Source: CAVVSD01 sp963757125 (GTDB lineage: Bacteria; Actinomycetota; Thermoleophilia; Solirubrobacterales; Solirubrobacteraceae). From it: a DNA stretch of 64,000 bases. The notes under the pieces are model-generated. The model was given only the letters and a program-made list of their open reading frames with translations, did no database searches and was not told where the DNA came from. The position numbers and the translations under genes are program-made. The stretch's first letter is position 1. The number at the start of each line of letters is the position of its first letter. Of this stretch, positions 53,038-60,557 are shown in pieces. The stretch spans positions 1,364,001 through 1,428,000 of the forward strand of contig CAVWQP010000004.1 in the NCBI GenBank assembly GCA_963757125.1. Reading direction: 5' to 3'.

Positions 53038-54045
53038 GTGACCTCCAACCTCGTCCAGACCCGCATGGCGACCGCGGCGGAGCCCGCGTTCCACGACGTG
53101 CTCGAGGAGGTGTGGGGTCGCCGCTGGGGCGCGCACGACGAGACGGGGGTGCTGCGCAGCGTGCTCGTGCGCCCGCCGAGCCGCGGGCTCGCGCGGATCC
53201 GGGCCGACGCGTGGGACGCGGACGCGCAGGCGCTCGTCGACCCCGACGGCCGCTGGTACTGGACCGACCGGCGCCCGCCGGATCTCGACCGGCTGGCCGA
53301 GCAGCACCGCGGCCTCGTGCACGCGCTCGTGGACGAGGGCGTCGACGTCGTCGTCGCGCCCCCGATGGACGACGCGTTCACGAAGGCCGTCTACGTCCGC
53401 GATCCGATCGTGACCGTGCCGGGCGGCGCGATCGTCGGCCGGATGGCGGTGCTCATGCGCCGCGGGGAGGAGGCCGACCTCTCACGCGTCGTGGCCGGCG
53501 CGGGCATGCCGGTGCTCGGGACGATGACCGGTACCGCGACGCTCGAGGGCGGGTCGTTCGTGAAGCTGCGCGACGGCGTCGCCGCGCTGGGCACCTCGAT
53601 CCGCTGCAACGACGAGGCCGCCGACGCCCTGCGCGACGTGCTCGCGCGGATCGGCTGGGAGCTCGTCGTCGTCCCGCTGCCGGGCTTCACGATCCACCTC
53701 GACATGCACCTGGCGATGCTCGACGTCGATCTCGCGCTCGCCGACGTCGGCGGCCTGCCGTACACGTTCCTCACCCGCCTGGGCGCGATGGGGATCGACC
53801 TCGTGCACGCCGGGCCGGGGGAGCTCTGGGGCCTGAACCTGCTCGCGCTCGGGCCGCGCCGCGTGCTCATGGCCGAGGGCAGCCCGGTCACCACCGCCCG
53901 CCTGCGCGACGCCGGCGTCGAGGTGCGCACCGTCGCCTACGACGAGATCCATCGCAACGGCGGCGGCGTGCACTGCTCGACGATGGAGCTGGTCCGCGAT
54001 CCGGCTCAGGCGAGCGCGGCGAACTCGGCCTCGATGCCCGGGTAG
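53038..54045 (+). CDS. Amidinotransferase/arginine-deiminase-family hydrolase
   Basis: This 335-residue protein belongs to the guanidine-group-modifying superfamily that includes dimethylargininase and arginine deiminase. The catalytic Cys lies in GGGVHCSTMELVRDP near the C-terminus, the His in FTIHLDMHLAML, and the Asp/Glu residues in KAVYVRDPIVTVPGGAI and TLEGGSFVKL. It probably hydrolyses a guanidino compound to citrulline-like and amine products. The last 13 or so residues extend over the end of the convergent SDR gene and may be spurious. It starts at GTG and stands alone; a link to the guanidino-type genes at 30-36 kb is speculative. Confidence 0.88.
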   Translation: MTSNLVQTRMATAAEPAFHDVLEEVWGRRWGAHDETGVLRSVLVRPPSRGLARIRADAWDADAQALVDPDGRWYWTDRRPPDLDRLAEQHRGLVHALVDEGVDVVVAPPMDDAFTKAVYVRDPIVTVPGGAIVGRMAVLMRRGEEADLSRVVAGAGMPVLGTMTGTATLEGGSFVKLRDGVAALGTSIRCNDEAADALRDVLARIGWELVVVPLPGFTIHLDMHLAMLDVDLALADVGGLPYTFLTRLGAMGIDLVHAGPGELWGLNLLALGPRRVLMAEGSPVTTARLRDAGVEVRTVAYDEIHRNGGGVHCSTMELVRDPAQASAANSASMPG

Positions 54046-54728
54046 ATCAGCGTGTGGTCGTCGTGGAGGTTCGCCTTCACGGTGCGGCTGAACTCGTCGA
54101 CGACCGCCTCGGAGTCCCCGCGCTCGAGCGCGTCGAGCGCCGACGTCGCGACCGCCTGCGGCTCGACCTTGTCGACGTCCAGGCCGGACGTGAGGTCCGT
54201 GTCGACGAACCCGACGTGCACGCCGACGACCTGGGTGCCCTGGAGCTTCAGCTCGACCCGCGCGGCGTTCGTGAAGCCCCACGCGGCCGACTTCGACGCC
54301 GAGTACGTCGCCAGGCGCGGCGAGCCGATCCACGACGCGACGGAGAGCAGGTTCACGAACGCGCCACCGCCGTTCGCGGCGAGCACGGGGGCGAACGCCT
54401 GCGTCGTCGAGACGACGCCGAGGTAGTTCGTCTCGAGCTCCGCGCGCGCGTCGTCGAGGTCGGCGGCGAGCGCCGTCGACGCGCGGGCGATGCCGGCGTT
54501 GTTGACGACGATCTGCACGTCGTCGAGCTCCCTGGCCGCTGCGGCGACGCCCGCTGCGTCGGTGACGTCGAAGGCGACCGGCACCAGGCGCGGGTCCGTG
54601 ACCGTCGCGGGGTCGCGCACCGCCGCGTAGACCTTCGCCGCGCCGCGCTCGAGGAGCTCCTCGGCGACGGCCCTGCCGATGCCGCGGTTGGCGCCGGTGA
54701 CGAGTGCGACGGAACCCTGGATCTGCAT
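54006..54728 (-). CDS. Short-chain dehydrogenase/reductase divergent from TetR
   Basis: This 240-residue SDR has the cofactor motif TGANRGIGRAVAEELLERG, the NNAG motif in VVNNAGIA, the catalytic Ser in LLSVASWIG and Tyr-x3-Lys in YSASKSAAWG. The ATG at 54728 is followed at once by the first strand. A TetR gene lies divergently 69 bases away, with two tandem palindromes between them, so the SDR is almost certainly the regulator's target. The substrate is unknown. Confidence 0.92.
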   Translation of the reverse strand: MQIQGSVALVTGANRGIGRAVAEELLERGAAKVYAAVRDPATVTDPRLVPVAFDVTDAAGVAAAARELDDVQIVVNNAGIARASTALAADLDDARAELETNYLGVVSTTQAFAPVLAANGGGAFVNLLSVASWIGSPRLATYSASKSAAWGFTNAARVELKLQGTQVVGVHVGFVDTDLTSGLDVDKVEPQAVATSALDALERGDSEAVVDEFSRTVKANLHDDHTLIYPGIEAEFAALA

Positions 54729-54747
54729 GACGCGCTCCTTCGAAACT

Positions 54748-54765
54748 GGATGACGACCGTCATCC
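54748..54765. promoter_or_regulatory. TetR operator 1
   Basis: GGATGACG and CGTCATCC flank a two-base centre, a perfect 8-base-arm palindrome, 20 bases upstream of the SDR start. It is one of two similar sites in the divergent gap. Confidence 0.75.
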
Positions 54766-54774
54766 ACCGTATCA

Positions 54775-54792
54775 GGATGATGAGTATCATCC
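54775..54792. promoter_or_regulatory. TetR operator 2
   Basis: GGATGAT and ATCATCC flank a four-base centre. Its centre is 27 bases from that of operator 1, and it ends six bases before the TetR start codon. Binding here would repress both genes. Confidence 0.75.
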
Positions 54793-54797
54793 AAACC

Positions 54798-55349
54798 GTG
54801 GGACACTCACAGGACGAGAAGAAGGCCAACCACGAGCGGATCGTCGAGATCGCCGCCTCGCGGATGCGCGAGTCGGGGACGGAGGCGCCCGGGGTCGCCG
54901 AGATCATGCGGGAAGCCGGGCTGACGCACGGCGGCTTCTACAAGCACTTCGGCTCGCGCGACCAGCTCGTCGCGGAGGCCGCCGAGCACGCGTTCGCCGC
55001 GTCGGCGCGGCGCACCGACGACGCGCTCGACGGCGCCGGCGACCCGCTGGCGGCGTTCGCCGACTTCTACCTCTCGGCGGCGCACCGCGACGGCGCAGCG
55101 GACGGCTGCGCCGTCGCCGGCCTGGGGCCGGACGCGGCGCGCGGCGACGAGCGCATCCGCGCGCAGTTCGGTGCGGGCGTCCGGGGCTACCTCGCGCGCC
55201 TGGAGGACATGCTCGGCAGCCGGGAGGACGCCGTCGTCGCGCTCAGCTCGATGGTCGGCGCGCTCCTCCTCTCGCGCGCCGTCGACGACGCGGAGCTGTC
55301 GGAGGAGTTCCTCGCCCGCGTGCGGGAGGCGGTGGTTACGGCGAGGTGA
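54798..55349 (+). CDS. TetR-family transcriptional regulator divergent from SDR
   Basis: This 183-residue TetR protein has a helix-turn-helix (IVEIAASRMRESGTEAPGVAEIMREAGLTHGGFYKHFGSRDQLV, about residues 15-58) and a helical ligand domain with one Cys in DGCAVAGLG, typical of the NemR/AcuR-like branch that often senses electrophiles. The start is GTG at 54798, six bases after operator 2, so its message is leaderless or nearly so. It is divergent from an SDR. Confidence 0.92.
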   Translation: MGHSQDEKKANHERIVEIAASRMRESGTEAPGVAEIMREAGLTHGGFYKHFGSRDQLVAEAAEHAFAASARRTDDALDGAGDPLAAFADFYLSAAHRDGAADGCAVAGLGPDAARGDERIRAQFGAGVRGYLARLEDMLGSREDAVVALSSMVGALLLSRAVDDAELSEEFLARVREAVVTAR

Positions 55350-55375
55350 CAGGGGCATCGGCAGGCTCCGCCGCC

Positions 55376-56206
55376 ATGTCCCAGCTCCCGACGAGACTGA
55401 CGGCGATCATCGCCGCGACTGCAGCCGCCGGCGCCGCCGGAGCGGCGATCGCCAACGCGGCCGGCAACGGGTCGGCCACGACCCCGACTGCTCCCACGAA
55501 CCAGCAGGCGCCCCCGGGAGGTCCGGGCGGCGGCGGACCCGGTGCCGGCGAGACCGCGCTGACCGGTGACACGAAGGCCAAGGTCGAGGCCGCGGCGCTG
55601 GCGAAGGTGCCCGGCACCGTCATCAGGTCCGAGACCGACCGCGGCGGCGTCTACGAGGCGCACGTCCGCAAGACCGACGGAACCGAGGTCGAGGTCAAGG
55701 TCGACAAGGACTTCGACGTGACCGCCGTCGAGACGCGTCCGGCCGGTGGGCGCGGACATGGCGGACCCGGCGGTGGCCGCGGGATGCGGATGGACCTGGC
55801 GGCCGTCGCCAAGACCCTCGGCGTGAGCGAGGCGGACCTGCAGAAGGCGGTCCAGGCCGCACGGCCGCAGCCGCCGAACGGCAACCCGCCGCAGCGCACC
55901 GACTTCGCCGCCGCGATCGCGAAGGAGCTCGGCGTCGCGACGGCCGACGTGCAGGCGGTCCTCGACGCGAACCGCCCGTCGCACCACGACGACACCGCGC
56001 TCGTCGCGGCGCTCGTGAAGACGTTCTCCGTGACCGAGGCGAAGGCGCAGGCCGCCCTCGACGCCGTCGAGAAGGCGCACGAGGCCGACCACGAGGCGCG
56101 CGAGTCCGCGATGTACGCGGCGATCGCCAAGGCGCTGGGCAAGGACGCCGACGCGGTGCAGAAGGCCTTCGAGGCCAACCGCCCGGCGAAGCCGGCCACG
56201 CCGTAG
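55376..56206 (+). CDS. Secreted or anchored PepSY-like protein with helical repeats
   Basis: This 276-residue protein starts with a signal-like helix (RLTAIIAATAAAGAAGAAIA), then a Gly/Pro-rich stretch and a PepSY-like unit (KVPGTVIRSETDRGGVYEAHVRKTDGTEVEVKVDKDFDVT, about residues 85-125). From about residue 140 there are four copies of a helical unit with the pattern Ala-Ile-Ala-Lys-x-Leu-Gly-Val-x-x-Ala-x-x-Gln, three of which end in Arg-Pro. ATG at 55376 is chosen; a GTG at 55346 inside the TetR end is an alternative. Function is unknown; PepSY units often inhibit peptidases. Confidence 0.7.
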   Translation: MSQLPTRLTAIIAATAAAGAAGAAIANAAGNGSATTPTAPTNQQAPPGGPGGGGPGAGETALTGDTKAKVEAAALAKVPGTVIRSETDRGGVYEAHVRKTDGTEVEVKVDKDFDVTAVETRPAGGRGHGGPGGGRGMRMDLAAVAKTLGVSEADLQKAVQAARPQPPNGNPPQRTDFAAAIAKELGVATADVQAVLDANRPSHHDDTALVAALVKTFSVTEAKAQAALDAVEKAHEADHEARESAMYAAIAKALGKDADAVQKAFEANRPAKPATP

Positions 56207-56215
56207 GAACGGTCG

Positions 56216-56563
56216 TCAGCTCACGCTGCGGATGATCTGCACGAGCTCGTCGCGCTCGTAGCCGCGGCTGCGGGCGAAGCGGACGAGCGCGCGGGCGTGC
56301 TCGACGACCTCGCTGCGCGCGGGGGTCCCGGCGACGATCACGCCGCGCCCGCGGCGGAAGTCGACCAGGCCCTCGTCGCGCAGCATCCGCAGCGCGGTCA
56401 GCACCGTGTTGCGGTTGACCCCGAGCACGGCTGCGATGTCCTTCGCGGGCGGGAGGCGCTCACCGGGGGCGGCCTCCCCGTCCGCGATCGCGCGGCGGAT
56501 CTCGGCGGCGGCCTGGTCGGTCAGGCCGACGGTCGCCGCCGAGCTGCGATTGACGGGTCGCAT
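56216..56563 (-). CDS. GntR-family regulator (YtrA-like, short form)
   Basis: This 115-residue regulator has a GntR winged helix (about 12-78; LTDQAAAEIRRAIADGEAAPGERLPPAKDIAAVLGVNRNTVLTALRMLRDEGLVDFRRGRGVIV) and only a short C-terminal helix, as in the YtrA subgroup that controls ABC or membrane-protein operons. Its ATG is the outer end of a 27-base palindrome whose other end is the ATG of the divergent membrane-protein gene. This arrangement means that binding would cover both start sites. Confidence 0.9.
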   Translation of the reverse strand: MRPVNRSSAATVGLTDQAAAEIRRAIADGEAAPGERLPPAKDIAAVLGVNRNTVLTALRMLRDEGLVDFRRGRGVIVAGTPARSEVVEHARALVRFARSRGYERDELVQIIRSVS

Positions 56564-56587
56564 GAAGCTAGTGATACTAGCTTCATG
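56561..56587. promoter_or_regulatory. Large perfect palindrome containing both divergent start codons
   Basis: The arms CATGAAGCTAGT (56561-56572) and ACTAGCTTCATG (56576-56587) are 12-base perfect inverted repeats around GAT. The first three bases are the GntR start codon on the minus strand and the last three are the start of the membrane-protein gene on the plus strand. The sequence fits a YtrA-type GntR operator, here fused with a leaderless divergent promoter. Confidence 0.8.
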
Positions 56588-57154
56588 TTCGGCCGCACGG
56601 CATCGCCGATCGTCCCGTCGGCCCGGCTGCGGGCCTTGTTCGACGAGGCGTGGCGCCGCGCCCGGCGCCGCCGGCTGCTGGTCGCGGCCGCGCTGGTCGC
56701 GGCGGTGGCGGTGGCGGTCGCCGTGGAGCTGAGCGCCGGCGTTCGCCCGGCTCCCGTCGTGCCCCCGCCGGCGGCGCTCGCGTTGCCCAAGGACCCGGGC
56801 ATGGGAGTGGCGTGCCCGGAGGCGAACAGCATCGCGTGCGACCGGATCGGCATCGCCGTCTGGCTGGACTCCGAGCCGCAGCGACTCGTCGCGAGCGTCG
56901 GTGGGCGGTCGGTCGCGCTGCGCGACGCGCACATCAGGTGCGGCGCCGAGTCGTCCTGCCCCCGCCTCTACCAGGCGATGCTGCAGCCGGCGGGGCTGCT
57001 CGACGGGGCGTTGAAGGTGACGCCCGACGAGGGCCGCTATCGCTGGCTCGGGCGGCACCCGGTCGCGGGGACGCTGACGGTCACCGCCACCTATCGCGAC
57101 GGCAGCCGAGCCGTGGCGACCCGCCGCGTGCCGCTGGCCCCCGGCTGGGGGTGA
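56585..57154 (+). CDS. Membrane-anchored protein divergent from GntR
   Basis: This 189-residue protein has a basic N-terminus (residues 15-29), one membrane helix (about 30-48; LLVAAALVAAVAVAVAVEL) and an extracytoplasmic part with four Cys residues (ACPEANSIACDRIG and RCGAESSCPRLYQ), probably in two disulfides. The C-terminal half looks like a small beta sandwich ending TATYRDGSRAVATRRVPL. The family is not recognised. The start is the ATG at the end of the GntR palindrome, so it is the regulator's likely target. Confidence 0.72.
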   Translation: MFGRTASPIVPSARLRALFDEAWRRARRRRLLVAAALVAAVAVAVAVELSAGVRPAPVVPPPAALALPKDPGMGVACPEANSIACDRIGIAVWLDSEPQRLVASVGGRSVALRDAHIRCGAESSCPRLYQAMLQPAGLLDGALKVTPDEGRYRWLGRHPVAGTLTVTATYRDGSRAVATRRVPLAPGWG

Positions 57155-57165
57155 CGTCTCCTCCT

Positions 57166-57185
57166 CGATTAGGGTTACCTAATCG
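57166..57185. promoter_or_regulatory. Palindrome before the ABC exporter remnant
   Basis: CGATTAGG and CCTAATCG flank GTTA, an 8-base-arm perfect inverted repeat ending one base before the ATG at 57187. It resembles MarR-type or DtxR-like operator halves (TTAGG/CCTAA), but no regulator of those families lies beside it. Confidence 0.55.
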
Positions 57186-57186
57186 C

Positions 57187-57705
57187 ATGCAGGTAGGCGT
57201 CCGTCCTCCGCGCTGCGCCGCGTCTGCGCGACGAGCGGCGTCCGATCGTCGTGTCGGCGGTGTGCGGCGTCGCGCACCAGACGTGCGAGATCCTCGTGCC
57301 GGTCGTCATCGGCATCGTCGTCGACCGCGCGATCGAGCCATCCACGGGCTGGAGACGGTGGTCGGCATCGGCGGCCATCCACTCGACCCCGCGCAGGCGC
57401 AGCAGCTCGCCCTCGCGCGGCTCGTCCTGCGGGACCCGGGGGTCGCCGTCCTCGACGAGGCGACCGCCGAGGCCGGCAGCGCGAGCGCACGGGCCCTCGA
57501 GGACGCGGCCGCCAGGGCGCTCGCCGACCGCACGGCGCTCGTCGTCGCGCACCGCCTCACGCAGGCCCGAACGGCGGACCGCATCCTCGTGATGGAGCAC
57601 GGCCGGGTGGTCGAGTCGGGCACCCACGAGGAGCTGCTGGCCGCGGGCGGGCGCTATGCGGTGCTGTGGTCCGCGTGGGAGCGCCCGCGGCGCGACGTGC
57701 GCTAA
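57187..57705 (+). pseudogene. ABC exporter (fused permease-ATPase) with large internal deletion
   Basis: The start encodes the first cytoplasmic helix and first membrane helix of an ABC exporter: after correcting one frame the text reads RPIVVSAVCGVAHQTCEILVPVVIGIVVDRAIEP. At about 57343-57350 it jumps to the end of the ATPase domain: LETVVGIGGHPLDPAQAQQLALARL, the Walker B region VAVLDEAT and ALVVAHRLTQARTADRILVMEHGRVVESGTHEELL. About 400 residues (most of the permease, Walker A) are missing. As given it is non-functional. The ABC signature is also changed (LDPAQAQQLALARL instead of LSGGQ-like), so the original was a divergent ATPase half. Confidence 0.78.
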
Positions 57706-57722
57706 TGCGCGACCGCGCGCGC

Positions 57723-59279
57723 TCAGCTGACGACGTCGTGCTGCATCGCCCAGAGGGCCGCGGCGGCCCGGGTCGAGACGCTGATCTTGGTGTAGATGTT
57801 CTGGATGTGGCGGTCGGCGGTCTTGGGCGAGATGACGAGCCGATCCCCGATCTCCCGCGTGGTGAGCCCTCGCGCGGCGAGCTGCAGGACGTCGACCTCC
57901 CGCCGGGACAGCCCGCCCGGGTTGTGCGGCCGCTTGCGCGTGCGCCCCGCCGGCTCGCCGTGGCCGGCGGCCACGAGCACGGCGCGGGTCGCGCGCGGCT
58001 CGAGGATCCCGCCCGCCTCGAGACGGCGCAGCTCGGCCGCGGCGTCGTCGTCGGAGAACGCGGGGCGGTCGGCGCGCTCTGTGGTCATCCCCACGTAGAC
58101 CTCGGTCGCGGCCAGCACGCACGCCGCCGCGTCGCTCGTGTCGGTCCGACCGCGCGTGTGGTAGCCCGACCCATCGCACTTCTCGTGATGGCTCGAGGCC
58201 ACGGGGTTCAGAACCGCCAGCGCCGGTGAGCGACGGAGCATCTGCTCGGTGAGCATCGTGTGGAGCTCGACCCGGTCGAACTCCGTCCGCGTGAGCGGGC
58301 CCGGCTTGTCCCAGATCGCGTTGGAGACCGCGGTGGCGCCGAAGTCGTGCACGAGCGCCGCCCGGCGCAGCGTGGCGACCGCCTCCTCGGACTGCCCGAG
58401 GACGCGCGCCCCGCCGGTCGCCAGCTCCGCGCAGCGGCGACTGTGGCCGCCCATGTAGGGCGACTTCATGTCGATGAAGTCGGCGGCGAGGGTCAGCGCC
58501 CGGTCGAGCGCCTCCTCGTCGAGCATCCGATGGGGTTGGGGCTCGAGCGCCAGGACGGCGTCCCACGGCTCGAGCTCGCGGAGCCTGTCGAACCACGCGC
58601 GACCGTGCTCGATGAACAGGTCCGCGAGCGCCGGATCGTACGTCCGGTCGCGGCGATCCTGAGCGGCCTCCAGGGCGCGCTCGGGCGAGAACAGGCGGCC
58701 GATCGCCTCCATGTCGTGGCTGAGGTGCACGACGCGCATGGCGAGCGGGATGGCCTCGCCGGCCGTATGAGCTGGGAAGCCGGTGCCGTTCCAGCGCTCG
58801 AACGTGCACGCCAGCGCGTCCCGTACCCCCGAGCCGAACTCGAGCCGCTGGACGAGCATGTCGGCCACCTCGCAGCCCGAGGTGAAGTTGTGGACCGCCC
58901 ACTCGTGCGCGGTCTCCTGCAGCGTCCGGATGATGGCGTCGCGCTCCGCGTCGGAGCGCCCGGCGGTCGCGAACTCCACGACGTCGCCGATGACCTCCTC
59001 CGGGTTGGCGGCGTCGTGGACGAGCGTCCGGGCGCGGATCGCGATCTCGTCGCCGAACACGGTCGCGACCTCGTGGGCGTGGCCGGTGCACCCGACGTAG
59101 CGCAGCAGCGCGACCCAGTAGGCGTCGTCGCAGACCTCCTGCTCGAACGCCCCGGCCTCGCAGATCCAGGAGGCGAGCAGGCACGAGCGCAGCTGCGACT
59201 CCAGCGGCTGGCCGAACGCGTTGTCCTGCGCAAGGGCGAGCGTCGCGACGAACTCGGCAAGACGGAGTTGCGGAGCCAA
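57723..59279 (-). CDS. HD-GYP-like phosphohydrolase with C-terminal LuxR helix-turn-helix
   Basis: This 518-residue protein combines a degenerate N-terminal HD-GYP segment (FERWNGTGFPAHTAGEAIPLAMRVVHLSHD, about 165-195), a central HD-GYP domain with HSRRCAELA, LVHDFGATAVSNAIWDKPGPLT and HHEKCDGSGYHTRG (GYH in place of GYP), and a LuxR helix-turn-helix at the C-terminus (LSRREVDVLQLAARGLTTREIGDRLVISPKTADRHIQNIYTKI). HD-GYP domains hydrolyse cyclic di-GMP; here changes suggest binding rather than cleavage. The start is TTG at 59279, the only good codon before the conserved text. It is divergent from a binding protein without signal peptide. Confidence 0.85.
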   Translation of the reverse strand: MAPQLRLAEFVATLALAQDNAFGQPLESQLRSCLLASWICEAGAFEQEVCDDAYWVALLRYVGCTGHAHEVATVFGDEIAIRARTLVHDAANPEEVIGDVVEFATAGRSDAERDAIIRTLQETAHEWAVHNFTSGCEVADMLVQRLEFGSGVRDALACTFERWNGTGFPAHTAGEAIPLAMRVVHLSHDMEAIGRLFSPERALEAAQDRRDRTYDPALADLFIEHGRAWFDRLRELEPWDAVLALEPQPHRMLDEEALDRALTLAADFIDMKSPYMGGHSRRCAELATGGARVLGQSEEAVATLRRAALVHDFGATAVSNAIWDKPGPLTRTEFDRVELHTMLTEQMLRRSPALAVLNPVASSHHEKCDGSGYHTRGRTDTSDAAACVLAATEVYVGMTTERADRPAFSDDDAAAELRRLEAGGILEPRATRAVLVAAGHGEPAGRTRKRPHNPGGLSRREVDVLQLAARGLTTREIGDRLVISPKTADRHIQNIYTKISVSTRAAAALWAMQHDVVS

Positions 59280-59296
59280 GATGGGGTGATCTCCCG

Positions 59297-59401
59297 ATGA
59301 ATGGGGCCCGGAGCGGCGCGAGCATCGTGCCAGAAACCAGGGCGCCGCTGCAGCCGTTCTTCGAACGGCAGGCCGAGCGCCACGCGGAGGAGGGCACATG
59401 A
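59297..59401 (+). CDS. 34-residue leader ORF coupled to the binding protein
   Basis: A short frame from ATG 59297 ends at TGA 59399-59401, overlapping the next ATG (59398) by four bases, the same ATGA coupling used by real genes in this window. The peptide is amphipathic, with PLQPFFERQAERHAEEG at its end. No family is recognised. It begins 17 bases from the TTG of the divergent HD-GYP gene. It may be a leader peptide, a small partner protein, or chance. Confidence 0.4.
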   Translation: MNGARSGASIVPETRAPLQPFFERQAERHAEEGT

Positions 59402-60522
59402 CCGGCGACCCCATCAAGGTCGGCCTCATCGCAGATCAGTCCGGACCGCTGTCGTTCGTCGGCGTCGCGAACGCCAACGTCGCGAGGATGGTCATCGGCG
59501 ACATCAACGCCCGGGGCGGGCTCCTGGGCCGGCAGGTGGAGCTGCGCCTGGAGGACGGCGCGACCGACGACGACGTCGCTGCCGCCTGCGCGACGAAGCT
59601 CGTCCAGGAGGACCGCGTCGACGTCGTCCTCGGCGGCATCTACAGCTCCACGCGGCAGGCCATCAAGGGACCGGCGGTCGTGGAGGGCAGGACGCTCTAC
59701 ATCTATCCCGAGCAGTACGAGGGGCAGGAGTCCGATCCGCTCATCTTCTGCACCGGCCCGGTGCCGGCGCAGCAGGTCGACCCGTTCATCCCGTGGATGA
59801 TGCGCGAGACCGGTGCGCGGCGGTTCTATCTGCCGTCCGCCGACTACGTGTGGCCGCGCGTCATGAACGCGCGTCTCCACGAGGTGGTCACCGCCAACGG
59901 CGGGGAGATCGTCGGCGAGGAGTACTTCCCGCTCGACCACATGGACTACCGCGGCACCGTCGAGCGGATCGTCGCCAGCGGCGCGGACGCGGTGTTCAAC
60001 ACCATCGTGCCGCCCGGGGTGACGCCGTTCTTCGGAGAGCTGTACGACGCCGGGTTCTCGCGAGGCGGCGGGCACCTCATCTGCACGTACTTCGACGAGA
60101 ACTTCCTGAACCTGGTTCCCGCGGAGCACGTCGAGGGGCTCTACGGGTGCCTCGACTACTACCAGGGCGTCGAGGATCCCTTCAGCCGCAAGCTCCTGGA
60201 GCAGTACGACGCGCTGTACCCGGGCGACGCGGCGTTCACGGGCGGCGGCGCCTGCTCCGGCCTGTACCGCGCCCTGCGGCTCTGGGCCGGCGCGGTGGCC
60301 GAGGCCGGAACGCTGCGGCAGGACGACGTGATCGCCGCCCTCGACCACGCGGAGCTCGCCGAAGGCCCGGGCGGGCCGGCGGCCATGGCGCCGGGTCAGC
60401 ACCACCTCCGGCTGAACATGTACATCGCCCAGGCGCGCGCCGGCCGGTTCGAGGTCGTCCACGACCTCGGTGCGATCGACCCGCAGGAGCGTCTCGTCGG
60501 CACCCCGGCCGTGGCCCGCTGA
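59398..60522 (+). CDS. Amide/urea-type substrate-binding protein without signal peptide (AmiC/UrtA-like)
   Basis: This 374-residue periplasmic-binding-protein fold belongs to the AmiC/UrtA/FmdD group: IKVGLIADQSGPLSFVGVANANVARMVIGDINARGG, VDVVLGGIYSSTRQAIKGPAV and DPFIPWMMRETGARRFYL. The sequence starts directly with the mature fold and has no signal peptide or lipobox, as in AmiC, the cytoplasmic amide sensor. No permease or ATPase is adjacent. With the divergent HD-GYP/LuxR protein it may form a sensing system for a small amide, which is inference. Confidence 0.85.
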   Translation: MTGDPIKVGLIADQSGPLSFVGVANANVARMVIGDINARGGLLGRQVELRLEDGATDDDVAAACATKLVQEDRVDVVLGGIYSSTRQAIKGPAVVEGRTLYIYPEQYEGQESDPLIFCTGPVPAQQVDPFIPWMMRETGARRFYLPSADYVWPRVMNARLHEVVTANGGEIVGEEYFPLDHMDYRGTVERIVASGADAVFNTIVPPGVTPFFGELYDAGFSRGGGHLICTYFDENFLNLVPAEHVEGLYGCLDYYQGVEDPFSRKLLEQYDALYPGDAAFTGGGACSGLYRALRLWAGAVAEAGTLRQDDVIAALDHAELAEGPGGPAAMAPGQHHLRLNMYIAQARAGRFEVVHDLGAIDPQERLVGTPAVAR

Positions 60523-60557
60523 GGGCCAGGCCGACACACGATCAAGGAGAGACGGAC

